A stretch of DNA of 64,000 nt from Planctomycetota bacterium (GCA_018242525.1 JAFEBS010000008.1:213809-277808); one strand, 5' to 3'. Numbered from the stretch's first letter, positions 9,735-19,459 are shown. Made by a program: numbers and translations. Notes: generated by a model not told the origin, from the sequence alone.

Positions 9735-9758
9735 CTTCCCGTTTTCGATTCCCAACAC

Positions 9759-11132
9759 ATGACCGCTGCCGAACTGATTCGAGTTCTCACGCTGCAGGAC
9801 TACAACACTCGCCTGGTGTTGTGCGGGACGTTGTTGTTTGGTGCCTGCGGTGGCGTCGTCGGCGCGTTCATGTTACTCCGTAAAAAATCGCTCGTCGGGG
9901 ATGTCGCCAGCCATGCCGCGTTGCCGGGGATCGGGCTGGCCTATCTGATCCTGGAAGCCATTGCCCCCGGAAGCGGCAAGACGCCCGTCTGGTTGCTGGT
10001 GGGGGCGGCGGCCGGTTCGGCAGGTGGACTGGTTTGCGCCGGGTTGATCCAGCGGATCCGCTTGATCAAAGAAGACGCAGCCCTGGGGATTGTACTGAGT
10101 GTTTTCTTCGGGATGGGGATCGTTCTGCTCAGCGTGATCCAAAGTCTGCCGACCGGGAGTTCGGCGGGTTTGAGTGAGTTCATATTCGGCAAGGCGGCGG
10201 CACTGACCGCGGCAGATGTCCTGTCGATCGCCATCGCCAGTATGCTGATCCTGCTGATCTGCGGACTGTTGTTCAAGGAATTGTCGCTGCTCTGTTTTGA
10301 CGAGTCGTATGCGGCCGCTCTCGGCTGGCCCACTCGGTGCCTGGACCTGCTGCTGACATCACTGGTTGTCGCCGTCACTGTGATCGGGATGCCCAGCGTT
10401 GGGTTGCTGCTGGTGGTGGCGCAACTGGTGATTCCACCAACGTCCGCGCGATTCTGGACCGATCGTCACGGTCCACTCACCATTATTTCCGGTGCGCTGG
10501 GCGGATTGAGCAGTGCCATCGGGATCCTGGTGAGTGCCCTGGTCCCGCGGCTGGCGGCCGGAGCCGTGATTGTGCTGGCGGGGGCGGGGATCTTTATCGT
10601 GAGCATGCTGTGTGGCAGTCGACGCGGTGTGATCTGGCGGTGGATGCGTCATCGACAGTCACGACATCACATCGGCCAACTGGATTTGATGCGGGCCTGT
10701 TTCGAGATCCTGGAAGGAACCGTGGAGCACGACGGTATCTTCGACCCGGACCATCACCACCCGGCCGCACATGAACGGGATTTGACGGCGATCCCGGTTT
10801 CCTATGATCAGTTGCGCGATGCCCGATCATGGTCCGACGTGCGGCTGCGCGAGGTCTTGTTGGCGGCGCAGCGGGATGGCTCAATTCGACAAGACGCCGA
10901 TGGTCACTATCGCCTGACTGTGGAAGGAATGCGATTGGCACGGCGTGCCACTCGAAATCACCGACTGTGGGAGATGTATCTGATTCACTTTGCTCATACG
11001 GCCCCCAGTCGCGTCGACCGGGAAGCCGACGAAATTGAACATGTTCTGGAACCGGAACTGGTGGAACAACTGGAGTCGTTACTGGAACAGGATCGGGTCC
11101 GGGCGCGGGTGCCTGTGAATCCACACGGATGA
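9759..11132 (+). CDS. Metal ABC permease fused to a DtxR/MntR-like domain (YtgCR-like)
   Basis: A 457-residue fusion. Residues 1 to about 290 are an ABC-3 family permease with about eight hydrophobic segments and the conserved RKKSLVGDVASHAALPGIGLA start. Residues about 300-457 resemble a DtxR-family regulator. There is a degenerate winged-helix part ending YRLTVEGMRLARRATRNHRLWE, then the dimerisation/metal domain DREADEIEHVLEPELVEQLE, ending in PHG. Aligned by eye with MntR, His401, Asp424, Glu427 and His428 fall on metal ligands His77, Glu99, Glu102 and His103. The same architecture is known from Chlamydia YtgCR, whose tail is released by cleavage as a repressor. Whether this one is cleaved is unknown. 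Confidence 0.9.
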   Translation: MTAAELIRVLTLQDYNTRLVLCGTLLFGACGGVVGAFMLLRKKSLVGDVASHAALPGIGLAYLILEAIAPGSGKTPVWLLVGAAAGSAGGLVCAGLIQRIRLIKEDAALGIVLSVFFGMGIVLLSVIQSLPTGSSAGLSEFIFGKAAALTAADVLSIAIASMLILLICGLLFKELSLLCFDESYAAALGWPTRCLDLLLTSLVVAVTVIGMPSVGLLLVVAQLVIPPTSARFWTDRHGPLTIISGALGGLSSAIGILVSALVPRLAAGAVIVLAGAGIFIVSMLCGSRRGVIWRWMRHRQSRHHIGQLDLMRACFEILEGTVEHDGIFDPDHHHPAAHERDLTAIPVSYDQLRDARSWSDVRLREVLLAAQRDGSIRQDADGHYRLTVEGMRLARRATRNHRLWEMYLIHFAHTAPSRVDREADEIEHVLEPELVEQLESLLEQDRVRARVPVNPHG

Positions 11133-11178
11133 AAACGACAACCCGACCGATCCAACGGGTGTCGAATAAAGTTTGTCA

Positions 11179-11196
11179 GACAAGCTGAAGCTTGTC
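11179..11196. repeat. Short hairpin between the two permease genes
   Basis: GACAAGCT-GA-AGCTTGTC is an 8-bp perfect inverted repeat in the 78-base gap between the permeases. It is not followed by a T-run, so it is more likely an RNA-processing hairpin or a small dispersed repeat than a terminator. Confidence 0.55.
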
Positions 11197-11210
11197 CTAC
11201 GGGGTAATTG

Positions 11211-12632
11211 ATGTCATCGGAGTTCTTAACGCAGCCTTCTGCCTGGAGCAGCATCGATACCTGGATCTCGGTGACGGGTGCCCTGGCGGCGATGGCCTGC
11301 GCTCTGCCGGGAACGTGGCTGTTGTTGCGCCGGCAGAGCCTGCTGGGGGATGCCCTCAGTCACGCCGTGTTGCCTGGCATTGTGATTGCCTACCTGGGAA
11401 TGTCCTGGATGGAGGATGTCGGGTGGCTGGCGGCACCGGTCGCAGATGCGGGACTGGGCCGGGTGGCCGAGGGAATGTCGCTGGTGGCCCGGCGCCAGAT
11501 CGTGTTGTTCGTCGGTGCAGCGCTCTCCGGTGTCATTGCCGCGTTATTGTCCGAGTTCATTCAACGCTGGGGTCGAGTGGAGCGCAGCGCGGCCCTGGGA
11601 GTGGTGTTTACTTCGATGTTTGCACTGGGGCTGCTGCTGATCCGCCTGTTTGCGGATCGGGCACACCTGGACCCGGGGTGCGTCTTATACGGAAACCTGG
11701 AAACCACGGGATTCGATACGCTGGCCGGGACGGAAATCCCGCGAGCCGCGATTGTCAACGGTGTCATGGTCCTGATCAATGGCCTGTTGATCACTGTGTT
11801 CTACAAGGAATTGAAACTGAATACTTTCGACCCCGAGCTTGGTGCCGCACAGGGACTCCGTCCCAATTGGGTGTCCCTCGTGCTGATGTCGATTACGGCG
11901 GCGACTGTGGTTGCTGCGTTCGAGTCCGTCGGGGCGATCCTGGTCATCGCCATGTTGATTGTTCCGGGCGCCACCGCTCGACTGTGTTCTGATCGCCTGG
12001 GGACCATGCTGGTCCTGAGCCTGGTCATTGCCGCTGCGGGGGCGGTCATGGGACACGTCTTCGCGTTGACCTTGCCGGAGATGATCTGTTCGCGAATCGG
12101 GTTCCCCCAGGTCAAGGATGCCAGTACCGCGGGGATGATGGCAGTGACATCGTTCGGCGGCTTCCTGCTGGCGGCGCTGGTGAGTCCCCGGCATGGGATC
12201 ATTCGAAGCTGGATGGACCGCGCACGTCTCAGCCTGCGCATCGCCCGTGAAGACTTGTTGGGAAAGCTCTACCGTCGCGACGAAACCGCCGCTACCGGGA
12301 CATTGGCGCAGACTTACTCGAACGGGAATGGGGTTGGCTGGTTCGCATGGTTTGCTCGAAACAGCTTGATTCGTCAGCAACTCATCCAAACTGGATCCCA
12401 GGGAGATATCCTGACCGAGTCAGGTGCTGCAGCCGCTCGAACTCTCGTGCGATCCCACCGGCTGTGGGAATTGTACATGGCCCGCCACTTCGAATTGCCC
12501 GACGACCACCTGCACGCCACGGCCGAACAGGTGGAACACTTTCTCGGGCCCGAGCTGCAGGCGGAGTTGGCTGCCGAACTGGATCAGCCAACCACGGACC
12601 CGCACGGCAAGACAATTCCGGTGGATAACTGA
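11211..12632 (+). CDS. Second metal ABC permease with DtxR-like C-terminal domain (YtgD-like plus tail)
   Basis: A 473-residue protein. Residues 1 to about 330 are an ABC-3 permease (RRQSLLGDALSHAVLPGIVIAY) with a longer loop at about 66-95. The tail (about 340-473) is DtxR-like: REDLLGKLYRRDE, LIRQQLIQTGSQGDILTESG, RSHRLWELYMARHF, TAEQVEHFLGPELQAEL and DPHGKTIP, the PHGxxIP motif found in DtxR/MntR-type regulators. His416, Glu439, Glu442 and His443 align by eye with MntR metal ligands His77, Glu99, Glu102 and His103. ATG 11211 is preferred to TTG 11208. Chlamydial YtgD, its positional counterpart, is to my knowledge a plain permease, so a second fused tail is unusual. Confidence 0.88.
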   Translation: MSSEFLTQPSAWSSIDTWISVTGALAAMACALPGTWLLLRRQSLLGDALSHAVLPGIVIAYLGMSWMEDVGWLAAPVADAGLGRVAEGMSLVARRQIVLFVGAALSGVIAALLSEFIQRWGRVERSAALGVVFTSMFALGLLLIRLFADRAHLDPGCVLYGNLETTGFDTLAGTEIPRAAIVNGVMVLINGLLITVFYKELKLNTFDPELGAAQGLRPNWVSLVLMSITAATVVAAFESVGAILVIAMLIVPGATARLCSDRLGTMLVLSLVIAAAGAVMGHVFALTLPEMICSRIGFPQVKDASTAGMMAVTSFGGFLLAALVSPRHGIIRSWMDRARLSLRIAREDLLGKLYRRDETAATGTLAQTYSNGNGVGWFAWFARNSLIRQQLIQTGSQGDILTESGAAAARTLVRSHRLWELYMARHFELPDDHLHATAEQVEHFLGPELQAELAAELDQPTTDPHGKTIPVDN

Positions 12633-12633
12633 A

Positions 12634-15297
12634 TCAGGGCTTTTCGGCAGGTGCGGGCGCAGGTGCGGGGGCTGGACGATTGGCAGCAAACAGCCGGGGT
12701 GCTCCTCCTGCCAGCGGCACACGGAATTCGGAGTGAGATCCCACGAGCAGTGTATAGATCTCCTCACCCTTGTCAGTGACTCGACGGTAGGTTAGCGGGT
12801 AGGGGATTTCAAATTCGTGGGAATCGCCGGGCTTCAGGCTGTACGGCTGGCTGAACGGGCTGGTTGGCGATTTGGTTTGATACGTAAATGTCTCGTTGCT
12901 CAAGTTGCTGATCTTGATGCGGGCCAGGTTGTACGTGACTTCGATCAGGGGTGCCTTCCAGTTGATGTCATTCAGTCGCAACCGGGAAGCGCCAATCGCC
13001 AGGTCGGGAACTTCCATGGAGGAGACCGATTGGCCCTTGGTAAATGTCTGCCAGGCCGTCCTGAACTGCTCGACGTAGCCGTCCGCATTCAGTTCCTTGT
13101 TGGTTGGGATATACCCTTCCGCAAACTTTCCTGTCCCCGTCACGTTCGAAACAGGCTGCCATTGCAATTCAACGACGCGCTGATCGTAGGCGGGCTTTTC
13201 CAACGTGGCTTTGACTTGTTCAGAAATGTTCAGCTCGAACACAGCACACGGCTTCCACTCGGCTTTGGCGTCCGTCTTGATCGCCACGGTGATTTCGATT
13301 CCTTTGAGCTGAAACTCGAACGGCTTGTTCGCCTCATCGGCCGTTGCCTCTGCTGGATTCCCGGCGTGCAGGGGGCGAAGAACCCTGAGCGACGATCGGA
13401 CCTGCAGGTCATCGCCATACTGTTTCAAGTCTGGAATAAACTCCTGCAGAGTGGCGCGGTCGGCCATTTTCGTGAACATTGGATTGGGGATATCGAGCAG
13501 GTCCAGCTTCAGTTGATCGGCTTCAACGGCCATCTCGGTCAGCGGTGTCAGGATCTGCGGGGCGACCATGGCATGCAGCGCCGTATCGGTCGGCAGTCGG
13601 TCCAGGGTTGCACCGACGCCGTCAACACGCTTCAACGGTTTGACAGGTCCGTATGGATCCAGGCTGGCGGCGGTCAGCCCGACGATCAGCGAAATCCCGT
13701 TTTCGTCGGTGGCAATCTGTTCCGGCCAGATTCGCAGGCGTGGAGGATAGATCGGCAACGGCCACAGCTTCGCGATTGCCGCTCCAGATTGAGACACGGG
13801 AGATCCCGTGTCGGGCAGCACCAGATTCTTCTCGACCTGCTTGACAACACCGGGTACGACGGCCAGCACCTCGTTTTCAATCCGTCCCTTGGCACCATAC
13901 AGACCGCTGGTCAACCCGCTGACAACGGCCTCTTCGGTCATCCCGAAGCCTTGTACCGAGACACCAGCCGGCGCTGTTACGTACCAGTTGTCATCCGCGA
14001 TTTGAAAACTGGATTTCAACAGTTTCAGGCGAATGGCTCGACTTTCGATGTATGGCGACAATTCCAGCGTCAGCCACGCCGGTGCGCGGGTCCCGATCAC
14101 GATGTTAATTGGCCCTGCCTGAGCCGAATGCCGCTCGCCGGATATCGACGTCCCGGCGATGTTCAACACAACGTTGCGAATTCCCAGATCCACCTGGACC
14201 CGATCCTTGCCGATCCCTTTTGTCAGGACTCGTTCCAACTGCCCGGCATACGAAATCCCGGAAAATCGAATCCCAAACGACCGCCCCTGCGCGACAGTAC
14301 TGTCGAACATGTCATTCAAGCGTCCCGTCAGCATTTCCTTGGGGACCGCTTGAGGAACCGAATACGACAGAGCGGACAGGGCGTCATTGCCCAGTCGCAG
14401 ACCCACCGCTTGCGGAATCTCAACGGCGGGAACAAACGGAACGGTGATTGGATTCACCGGTTTCACCAGTTCGCCGGTTCCCAGTTCCGTCGGTGAATTC
14501 CTGGGATCCAGCATCCACTTGAAGACGGCATCGCTGCCAAACACGTTATCACACAGGTAGTGTCCAACACCGGGCAGTTCAGTAAAAGTTGCGGTGCCGC
14601 CGGCCGCCTGCAGCGCTTCAACAATCTTGCGACCGTCCGCCGCTTTCACCAGACGGTCATCGCTGCCGTGAAAGGCCCAGACGGGAACATCCTTCGCCGC
14701 GGCGACTTTGCTGACGTCTCCCCCACCGGCCAACGGTACGACGGCCGACCAGCGTGCAGGCTCGGACATCGCCAGGCTCCAGGCACCGTATCCGCCCATC
14801 GACCACCCGGACAGAACCACCCGCTTGCGGTCAATGGTGTATTTCTTCTCAGCGTCGTCCAGCGCCAGCAATGCTCGGGCGCCGTCTGGACTGCCGGCCT
14901 GCCATGCTTCCAGGATGCGGGCTTCGGACGACTCGCATTGGGGGAAGACAACCACAAAGGGGAAGGTCGCCGCCCGGGCCTGGACAAAGGGAGCCAAGCC
15001 CGCCGTCAATTGCAGATGATTGTCTTTCCCTCGTTCACCGGCACCATGCAGGAACAGGATTGCGGGCGCAGGCTGGTCGGAACGATATCCCGCCGGAACG
15101 AAGACCACATACTTATGCTCCACGGTTCCGTCGTTAAACGTCTGATCGACGAACTTTCCGGTCACCTGCTGGGCAGACGCGGTCGATAGCCCCAGGCACA
15201 GGACAGTCAGGGCGGCGGCGAACAGGGGAATGCGGCGGCAATGCCGAGGGAATGTCACGATACTTTCTCTCCAAAAGCGCAGTTGTTCGCGCAACAT
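12634..15297 (-). CDS. Secreted alpha/beta-hydrolase (esterase) fused to a ~590-residue unknown region
   Basis: An 887-residue exported protein with a signal peptide (IPLFAAALTVLCLGLSTASAQ). Residues about 45-265 are an esterase/PHB-depolymerase-type hydrolase. They include the FLHGAGERG oxyanion loop, nucleophile Ser166 in GWSMGGYG, probable Asp214 (HGSDDRLV) and His246 (GVGHY). The remaining ~590 residues show no family I recognise and end in a Pro-Ala tail (APAPAPAPAEKP). I chose ATG 15297 because the signal peptide follows it closely; the frame is open to 15366. The gene converges with the metal operon, leaving one base between stops. Confidence 0.75.
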   Translation of the reverse strand: MLREQLRFWRESIVTFPRHCRRIPLFAAALTVLCLGLSTASAQQVTGKFVDQTFNDGTVEHKYVVFVPAGYRSDQPAPAILFLHGAGERGKDNHLQLTAGLAPFVQARAATFPFVVVFPQCESSEARILEAWQAGSPDGARALLALDDAEKKYTIDRKRVVLSGWSMGGYGAWSLAMSEPARWSAVVPLAGGGDVSKVAAAKDVPVWAFHGSDDRLVKAADGRKIVEALQAAGGTATFTELPGVGHYLCDNVFGSDAVFKWMLDPRNSPTELGTGELVKPVNPITVPFVPAVEIPQAVGLRLGNDALSALSYSVPQAVPKEMLTGRLNDMFDSTVAQGRSFGIRFSGISYAGQLERVLTKGIGKDRVQVDLGIRNVVLNIAGTSISGERHSAQAGPINIVIGTRAPAWLTLELSPYIESRAIRLKLLKSSFQIADDNWYVTAPAGVSVQGFGMTEEAVVSGLTSGLYGAKGRIENEVLAVVPGVVKQVEKNLVLPDTGSPVSQSGAAIAKLWPLPIYPPRLRIWPEQIATDENGISLIVGLTAASLDPYGPVKPLKRVDGVGATLDRLPTDTALHAMVAPQILTPLTEMAVEADQLKLDLLDIPNPMFTKMADRATLQEFIPDLKQYGDDLQVRSSLRVLRPLHAGNPAEATADEANKPFEFQLKGIEITVAIKTDAKAEWKPCAVFELNISEQVKATLEKPAYDQRVVELQWQPVSNVTGTGKFAEGYIPTNKELNADGYVEQFRTAWQTFTKGQSVSSMEVPDLAIGASRLRLNDINWKAPLIEVTYNLARIKISNLSNETFTYQTKSPTSPFSQPYSLKPGDSHEFEIPYPLTYRRVTDKGEEIYTLLVGSHSEFRVPLAGGAPRLFAANRPAPAPAPAPAEKP

Positions 15298-15482
15298 GAG
15301 CGGCGGCCGATCTCCGGCAGATTCTGCCGACATCTTTCGTCGGTCGCAGTCCCAAGTCAACAGCATGGGGAATCCACAAAAGCTGTTTCTGATTCATAAG
15401 TTCTGTCGAATATGACGACTTCGCTTGCGATGACGACTGGAACGTCGCCAGACTGATGTCTGCAAGTTCCAGACCGGCTTTG

Positions 15483-15512
15483 TTGAGCAATGTCTGGTCA
15501 CCGTCGTATACT
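15483..15512 (+). promoter_or_regulatory. Likely promoter of ppk
   Basis: TTGAGC (15483-15488) and TATACT (15507-15512) are 18 bases apart, about 70 bases before the ppk start in the divergent gap. No pho-box-like repeat was recognised. Confidence 0.45.
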
Positions 15513-15580
15513 GACCGAAATCGTCGCTGATGCGGAAGAATTCTCGTCCGCAGCACTCAATCTCAGGAAATCACTCTGGC

Positions 15581-17824
15581 ATGGCCGCTGAATCCCGCTA
15601 CTTCAACCGCGAATTGAGTTGGCTGGAATTCAACCAGCGTGTTCTGGAAGAAGCTCGTAACCCTTCCATTCCATTACTCGAACGCCTGAAGTTTTTGGCC
15701 ATCACCGCATCTAACCTGGATGAATTCACCATGGTGCGGGTGGGGAGCCTGCAGCTGGTGCTGGCTGAAGGGGATTCGCGGCCCGATCCGACGGGATTGC
15801 CCCCTGCCGAGCAGTTGCACGCCATCGGTGAACGAATGCGGGCCTTCACTGCTGGTCAGTACCAATGCTACCTGGCAGATCTGGAACCAGCATTGGCCCA
15901 GGCTGGCTTGCGTCGGGTGCGGCCGAACGAATTGAATGACAGGCAATCCCAACATGTTCACCAATTGTTCGAGCAGGAGATTTTCCCCGTCCTGACGCCA
16001 CTGGCGATCGCCGTTTCCAGCATCGCAGACGAGGACAAGCGTCCCGCACGCAAGAAATCGGCACGGAAGAAGTCGGCCTCAGCAGCGGCGACGGAATCGG
16101 CCACGCCTGGAATCACCGAAATGCCGGTTTTCTTTCCGGACTCGGATGTCCCGTCGTTTCCGCTGCTGATCAACCAGTCCCTGAACCTGTGCGTGCGCCT
16201 GGCTCCCTCGAAGGGGTCAGATCTGCCGCGGTTCGCGATTGTTCCGTTTGGCCGTAACCGACAGCGATTCATCACGCTCCCCTCAGAGAGCGGTTTCAGC
16301 TTTATCCTGCTGGAAGAAGTTGTCGGTCGATTTCTGTCGCTGTTGTTTCCCGGCGAAACGATCGAAGAGTGCGTTCCGTTCCGGATCACTCGCAATGCCG
16401 ATATGGAATTGCAGGAAGACCAGGCGTCGGATCTGCTGTCTGAAATGCAGGAAATCGTGAACGCACGCCGGCAAAGCGCGTGTGTCCGACTGGAAGTGGC
16501 CGATCACGGCAGTCCCCAGGTCCGTGAGTTCCTGCAGACGGCGGTTGATGTCGCGGATGAATGGGTGTTTCCAATCCCCGGACCGCTCGATCTGTCCGCC
16601 TTTTTTCGATTGACCGATTCGCAGGGATTCGACGCCCTGCGCTACGAGCCCTGGCCACCAAAGCCGTCGGCTCAACTCGATCCCGCCGAGAACATCTTCA
16701 CCTCAATCGCACGTCGGGACATCCTGCTGTATCACCCGTACGAAAGCTTCGATCCGGTCGTCCGTTTCGTCGACTCGGCCGCCGATGACCCCGACGTGCT
16801 GGCGATCAAGCAGACTCTGTATCGCACCAGTGCGAAAAGCCCGATTGTTGCTGCGTTGAAACGGGCGGCGCAAAAAGGGAAGTACGTCACGGTCATCGTG
16901 GAATTGAAGGCCCGGTTCGATGAGCAACGCAACATCGAATGGGCGCGCGACTTGGAACGGGCCGATGTGCAGGTGATCTACGGTGTGAAAGGACTGAAGA
17001 CTCACGCCAAGATCTGCCTGGTCGTGCGCCGCGAACCGCAGGGAATTCAGCGGTATATGCACTTCGGAACAGGAAACTACAACGAGATCACGTCGCGCAT
17101 CTACAGCGACGCGTCCCTGATGACCTGCAACGAAGACCTGGGAGCGGACGCGACCGCGTTCTTCAATACGGTGACCGGATATTCACAGCCCCAGCGGTTT
17201 CGTCAACTGGAAATGGCTCCCATCGGTCTGCGGGACAAGCTGCTGGAGATGATCGAGGCCGAGATCGAACGCAAGCGACACGGCCAGAAGGCAATCATCC
17301 AGGCCAAGCTGAATGCGCTCGTCGACGAACAGATGATCGAGGCGCTGTATGCGGCCTCGCAGGCAGGTGTGAAGATCCGGCTGAATATTCGCGGCGTCTG
17401 CTGCCTGCGTCCCGGCGTTCCCGGCCTGTCGGAAAACATCACGGTGACGGGTGTGATTGACCGGTTCCTGGAACACAGCCGCATCCTGTACTTCTATCAC
17501 GGTGGTGACGAGCGATTGTTCATTTCCAGTGCAGACTGGATGCCACGCAACCTGGACCGCCGGGTGGAACTGCTGGTTCCTGTGGAAGATTCGGCAGCCC
17601 GGTCCAAATTGATGGGGATTCTGAAAACGCATTTTCAGGACACAGCCAAATCCAGACGACTTTTGCCGGACGGACGATACGAACCGGTCAAGCCGGGTAC
17701 GAGCGGCACAGTGGCTCGCAGCCAGGAAATGCTCTACCTGCGGGCCGCGGAATGGATCAAGGATGCAAATCAGGCGGCGTTAAGCATGTTTGAACCGCAT
17801 CGACCTTTGGGCGTCGATGAGTGA
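15581..17824 (+). CDS. ppk1: Polyphosphate kinase 1
   Basis: A 747-residue PPK1, which makes polyphosphate reversibly from ATP. The N-terminal YFNRELSWLEFNQRVLEEA and ITASNLDEFTMVRVG are diagnostic. The catalytic His that is phosphorylated is His475 (LKTHAKICLVVRR), followed by MHFGTGNYNEITSRIYSD. The second conserved His is His632 (FLEHSRILYFYHGG). An Ala/Lys-rich insertion (PARKKSARKKSASAAATE, about residues 151-170) lies in the N-terminal half and is unusual. ATG 15581 matches the family start; the frame is open to 15530. Confidence 0.95.
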   Translation: MAAESRYFNRELSWLEFNQRVLEEARNPSIPLLERLKFLAITASNLDEFTMVRVGSLQLVLAEGDSRPDPTGLPPAEQLHAIGERMRAFTAGQYQCYLADLEPALAQAGLRRVRPNELNDRQSQHVHQLFEQEIFPVLTPLAIAVSSIADEDKRPARKKSARKKSASAAATESATPGITEMPVFFPDSDVPSFPLLINQSLNLCVRLAPSKGSDLPRFAIVPFGRNRQRFITLPSESGFSFILLEEVVGRFLSLLFPGETIEECVPFRITRNADMELQEDQASDLLSEMQEIVNARRQSACVRLEVADHGSPQVREFLQTAVDVADEWVFPIPGPLDLSAFFRLTDSQGFDALRYEPWPPKPSAQLDPAENIFTSIARRDILLYHPYESFDPVVRFVDSAADDPDVLAIKQTLYRTSAKSPIVAALKRAAQKGKYVTVIVELKARFDEQRNIEWARDLERADVQVIYGVKGLKTHAKICLVVRREPQGIQRYMHFGTGNYNEITSRIYSDASLMTCNEDLGADATAFFNTVTGYSQPQRFRQLEMAPIGLRDKLLEMIEAEIERKRHGQKAIIQAKLNALVDEQMIEALYAASQAGVKIRLNIRGVCCLRPGVPGLSENITVTGVIDRFLEHSRILYFYHGGDERLFISSADWMPRNLDRRVELLVPVEDSAARSKLMGILKTHFQDTAKSRRLLPDGRYEPVKPGTSGTVARSQEMLYLRAAEWIKDANQAALSMFEPHRPLGVDE

Positions 17825-18079
17825 TTTTGGGCAGATCCCAGACATTGTTAACCCCAATGGAGCGGCTGACGATTCGGACGGTTATTACAGCCAATTCGAC
17901 GTGAAGTGGCAGGTTTTCGCAGGGAACAGGCGATGGTTTTAGATCTCCAGTGCCGATGCGGTTGCCCTGAATCACGGACATTTGCACCCATGGACACTGC
18001 AACTTGCCAGACGTAATATCCACTGCCGCAAAAATCCACCGTGGCAAGTATTCTGGTCCGGCAGGAATTGGAATCCAAA

Positions 18080-19045
18080 ATGCCACTCTTCGGCTCTCAC
18101 TTGTCCATTGCTGGCGGTATGCATAAAGCGGTTGAAGCTGCATCGGCCCTTGGCATGGATACCGTCCAGATCTTCACCCATTCCCCATCTCAATGGGCCG
18201 TCAAACCCGTTCACCCGCCTGGAAAGGCCGATTCTAAATCGGGTCAGTTCGCGATCACGGACACCACCCAGTGGCAGGGTAAGGTGTTCACGGATGACGA
18301 TGTCAAACGGTTTCGGGAGGCAATCGAGCGGGCGGGGATTCGGAAGCCATGTGCTCATAACAGCTATCTGATCAACCTGGCCAGTCCGGATGAGGCCTTG
18401 CGGCAGAAGTCGCTGGCGGCTCTCGTAGACGAATTGCGACGGGCCGAACGACTGGGACTCGACGGCGTTGTCATGCACCCCGGCAGTTTTGTCAGCTCGA
18501 CCGCAGAGGAAGGGTTGCAGCGGATTGCGAGTGCAATTGATGACGTGCATAAGCTGACGAAAAAGTTTCGCTGCCAGTTGTGGCTGGAAACTACGGCCGG
18601 GCAGGGAACCAACCTGGGGCATCGATTCGAACACATTGAAACGTTGCTGGAAACGGTCAAGGACAGTGATCGGCTGGGGGTCTGCGTCGATTCGTGCCAT
18701 ATCTTCGCGGCCGGGTATCCGCTGCAGACTCCTGCCGAGTATGCCGCGACGATGGCTGAGTTTGATCGGACGATTGGCGTGGATCGGATTCGGGCCTGGC
18801 ATCTGAATGACAGCAAGAAACCACTCGGCAGCCGTGTCGACCGGCACGAACATATCGGCCAGGGATGCCTGAGCCTGGAACCGTTCCGCCATATCCTGAA
18901 TGATCCGCGCTTTGCCGAGATCCCGATGTACCTGGAAACCGAGAAGGGGGAAAAGGATGGCGAGGATCTGGATGCCATGAATCTGCGCGTGCTGAAAAGT
19001 CTGATGACTGTGGCCAGGCCGAAAAAGAAGCGCAAGGAAGTATAA
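18080..19045 (+). CDS. nfo: Endonuclease IV (AP endonuclease)
   Basis: A 321-residue TIM-barrel AP endonuclease that cuts DNA 5' to abasic sites. It starts with the family signature PLFGSHLSIAGGMHKAV. The trinuclear zinc ligands are visible in CAHNSYLINLAS, MHPGSF, ETTAGQGTNLG, DSCHIFAAGY, WHLNDSK, RHEHIGQG and ETEKG. It is longer than E. coli Nfo, with a Lys/Arg-rich tail (RPKKKRKEV). ATG 18080 begins the conserved block; the frame is open to 18041. A small membrane-protein gene begins one base after the stop. Confidence 0.94.
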   Translation: MPLFGSHLSIAGGMHKAVEAASALGMDTVQIFTHSPSQWAVKPVHPPGKADSKSGQFAITDTTQWQGKVFTDDDVKRFREAIERAGIRKPCAHNSYLINLASPDEALRQKSLAALVDELRRAERLGLDGVVMHPGSFVSSTAEEGLQRIASAIDDVHKLTKKFRCQLWLETTAGQGTNLGHRFEHIETLLETVKDSDRLGVCVDSCHIFAAGYPLQTPAEYAATMAEFDRTIGVDRIRAWHLNDSKKPLGSRVDRHEHIGQGCLSLEPFRHILNDPRFAEIPMYLETEKGEKDGEDLDAMNLRVLKSLMTVARPKKKRKEV

Positions 19046-19046
19046 G

Positions 19047-19424
19047 TTGGACGACACTCAATCGCATCTGCACACCGGGATCGATGCCCAACCGTTTCGG
19101 CCAACGTCAGCGACCGGCCGGGCGGCGGTGATCTGCTCGACGCTTGGATGTCTCGGCTGGATTGGCCTGGTCCCGTTCCTGGACGCGTGCGATCAGGGCG
19201 AACAGTTGGCAAGGTTCTTCGCCCAATTGTTCAACATCATTGTGATTTCCGTGGTGGGCGGCGTCTCGACGATCCTGATGCTGGTGGGCTGGTGGATGTC
19301 TCGCCGGGCTCGCAGGAACGGGGAATCCAAACCTGCGCGAACGGCCGGAATGATCCTGATGACCGGGACAGTTGTCGGCCTTCTGGTGATTGTGTTCTAC
19401 TTGTTGCCGGCACTCTTTGCCTGA
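19047..19424 (+). CDS. Small membrane protein, unknown
   Basis: A 125-residue protein with three hydrophobic segments (about residues 27-45, 61-82 and 103-123), a basic cytosolic loop (SRRARRNGESKPAR) and a soluble start. It begins at TTG 19047, one base after the nfo stop, with AAGGA eight bases upstream inside nfo, so it is probably translationally coupled to nfo. I do not recognise the family. Confidence 0.6.
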   Translation: MDDTQSHLHTGIDAQPFRPTSATGRAAVICSTLGCLGWIGLVPFLDACDQGEQLARFFAQLFNIIVISVVGGVSTILMLVGWWMSRRARRNGESKPARTAGMILMTGTVVGLLVIVFYLLPALFA

Positions 19425-19459
19425 GAACTCGAATTGACGAAATTGGGGACGGCGCGTTC

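Noticed and set aside
12817..14496. 559-codon forward frame opposite the secreted esterase gene
   Set aside because: It is the antisense shadow of a gene with a signal peptide and catalytic triad. Its translation lacks motifs and has biased Arg/Gln/Gly composition.
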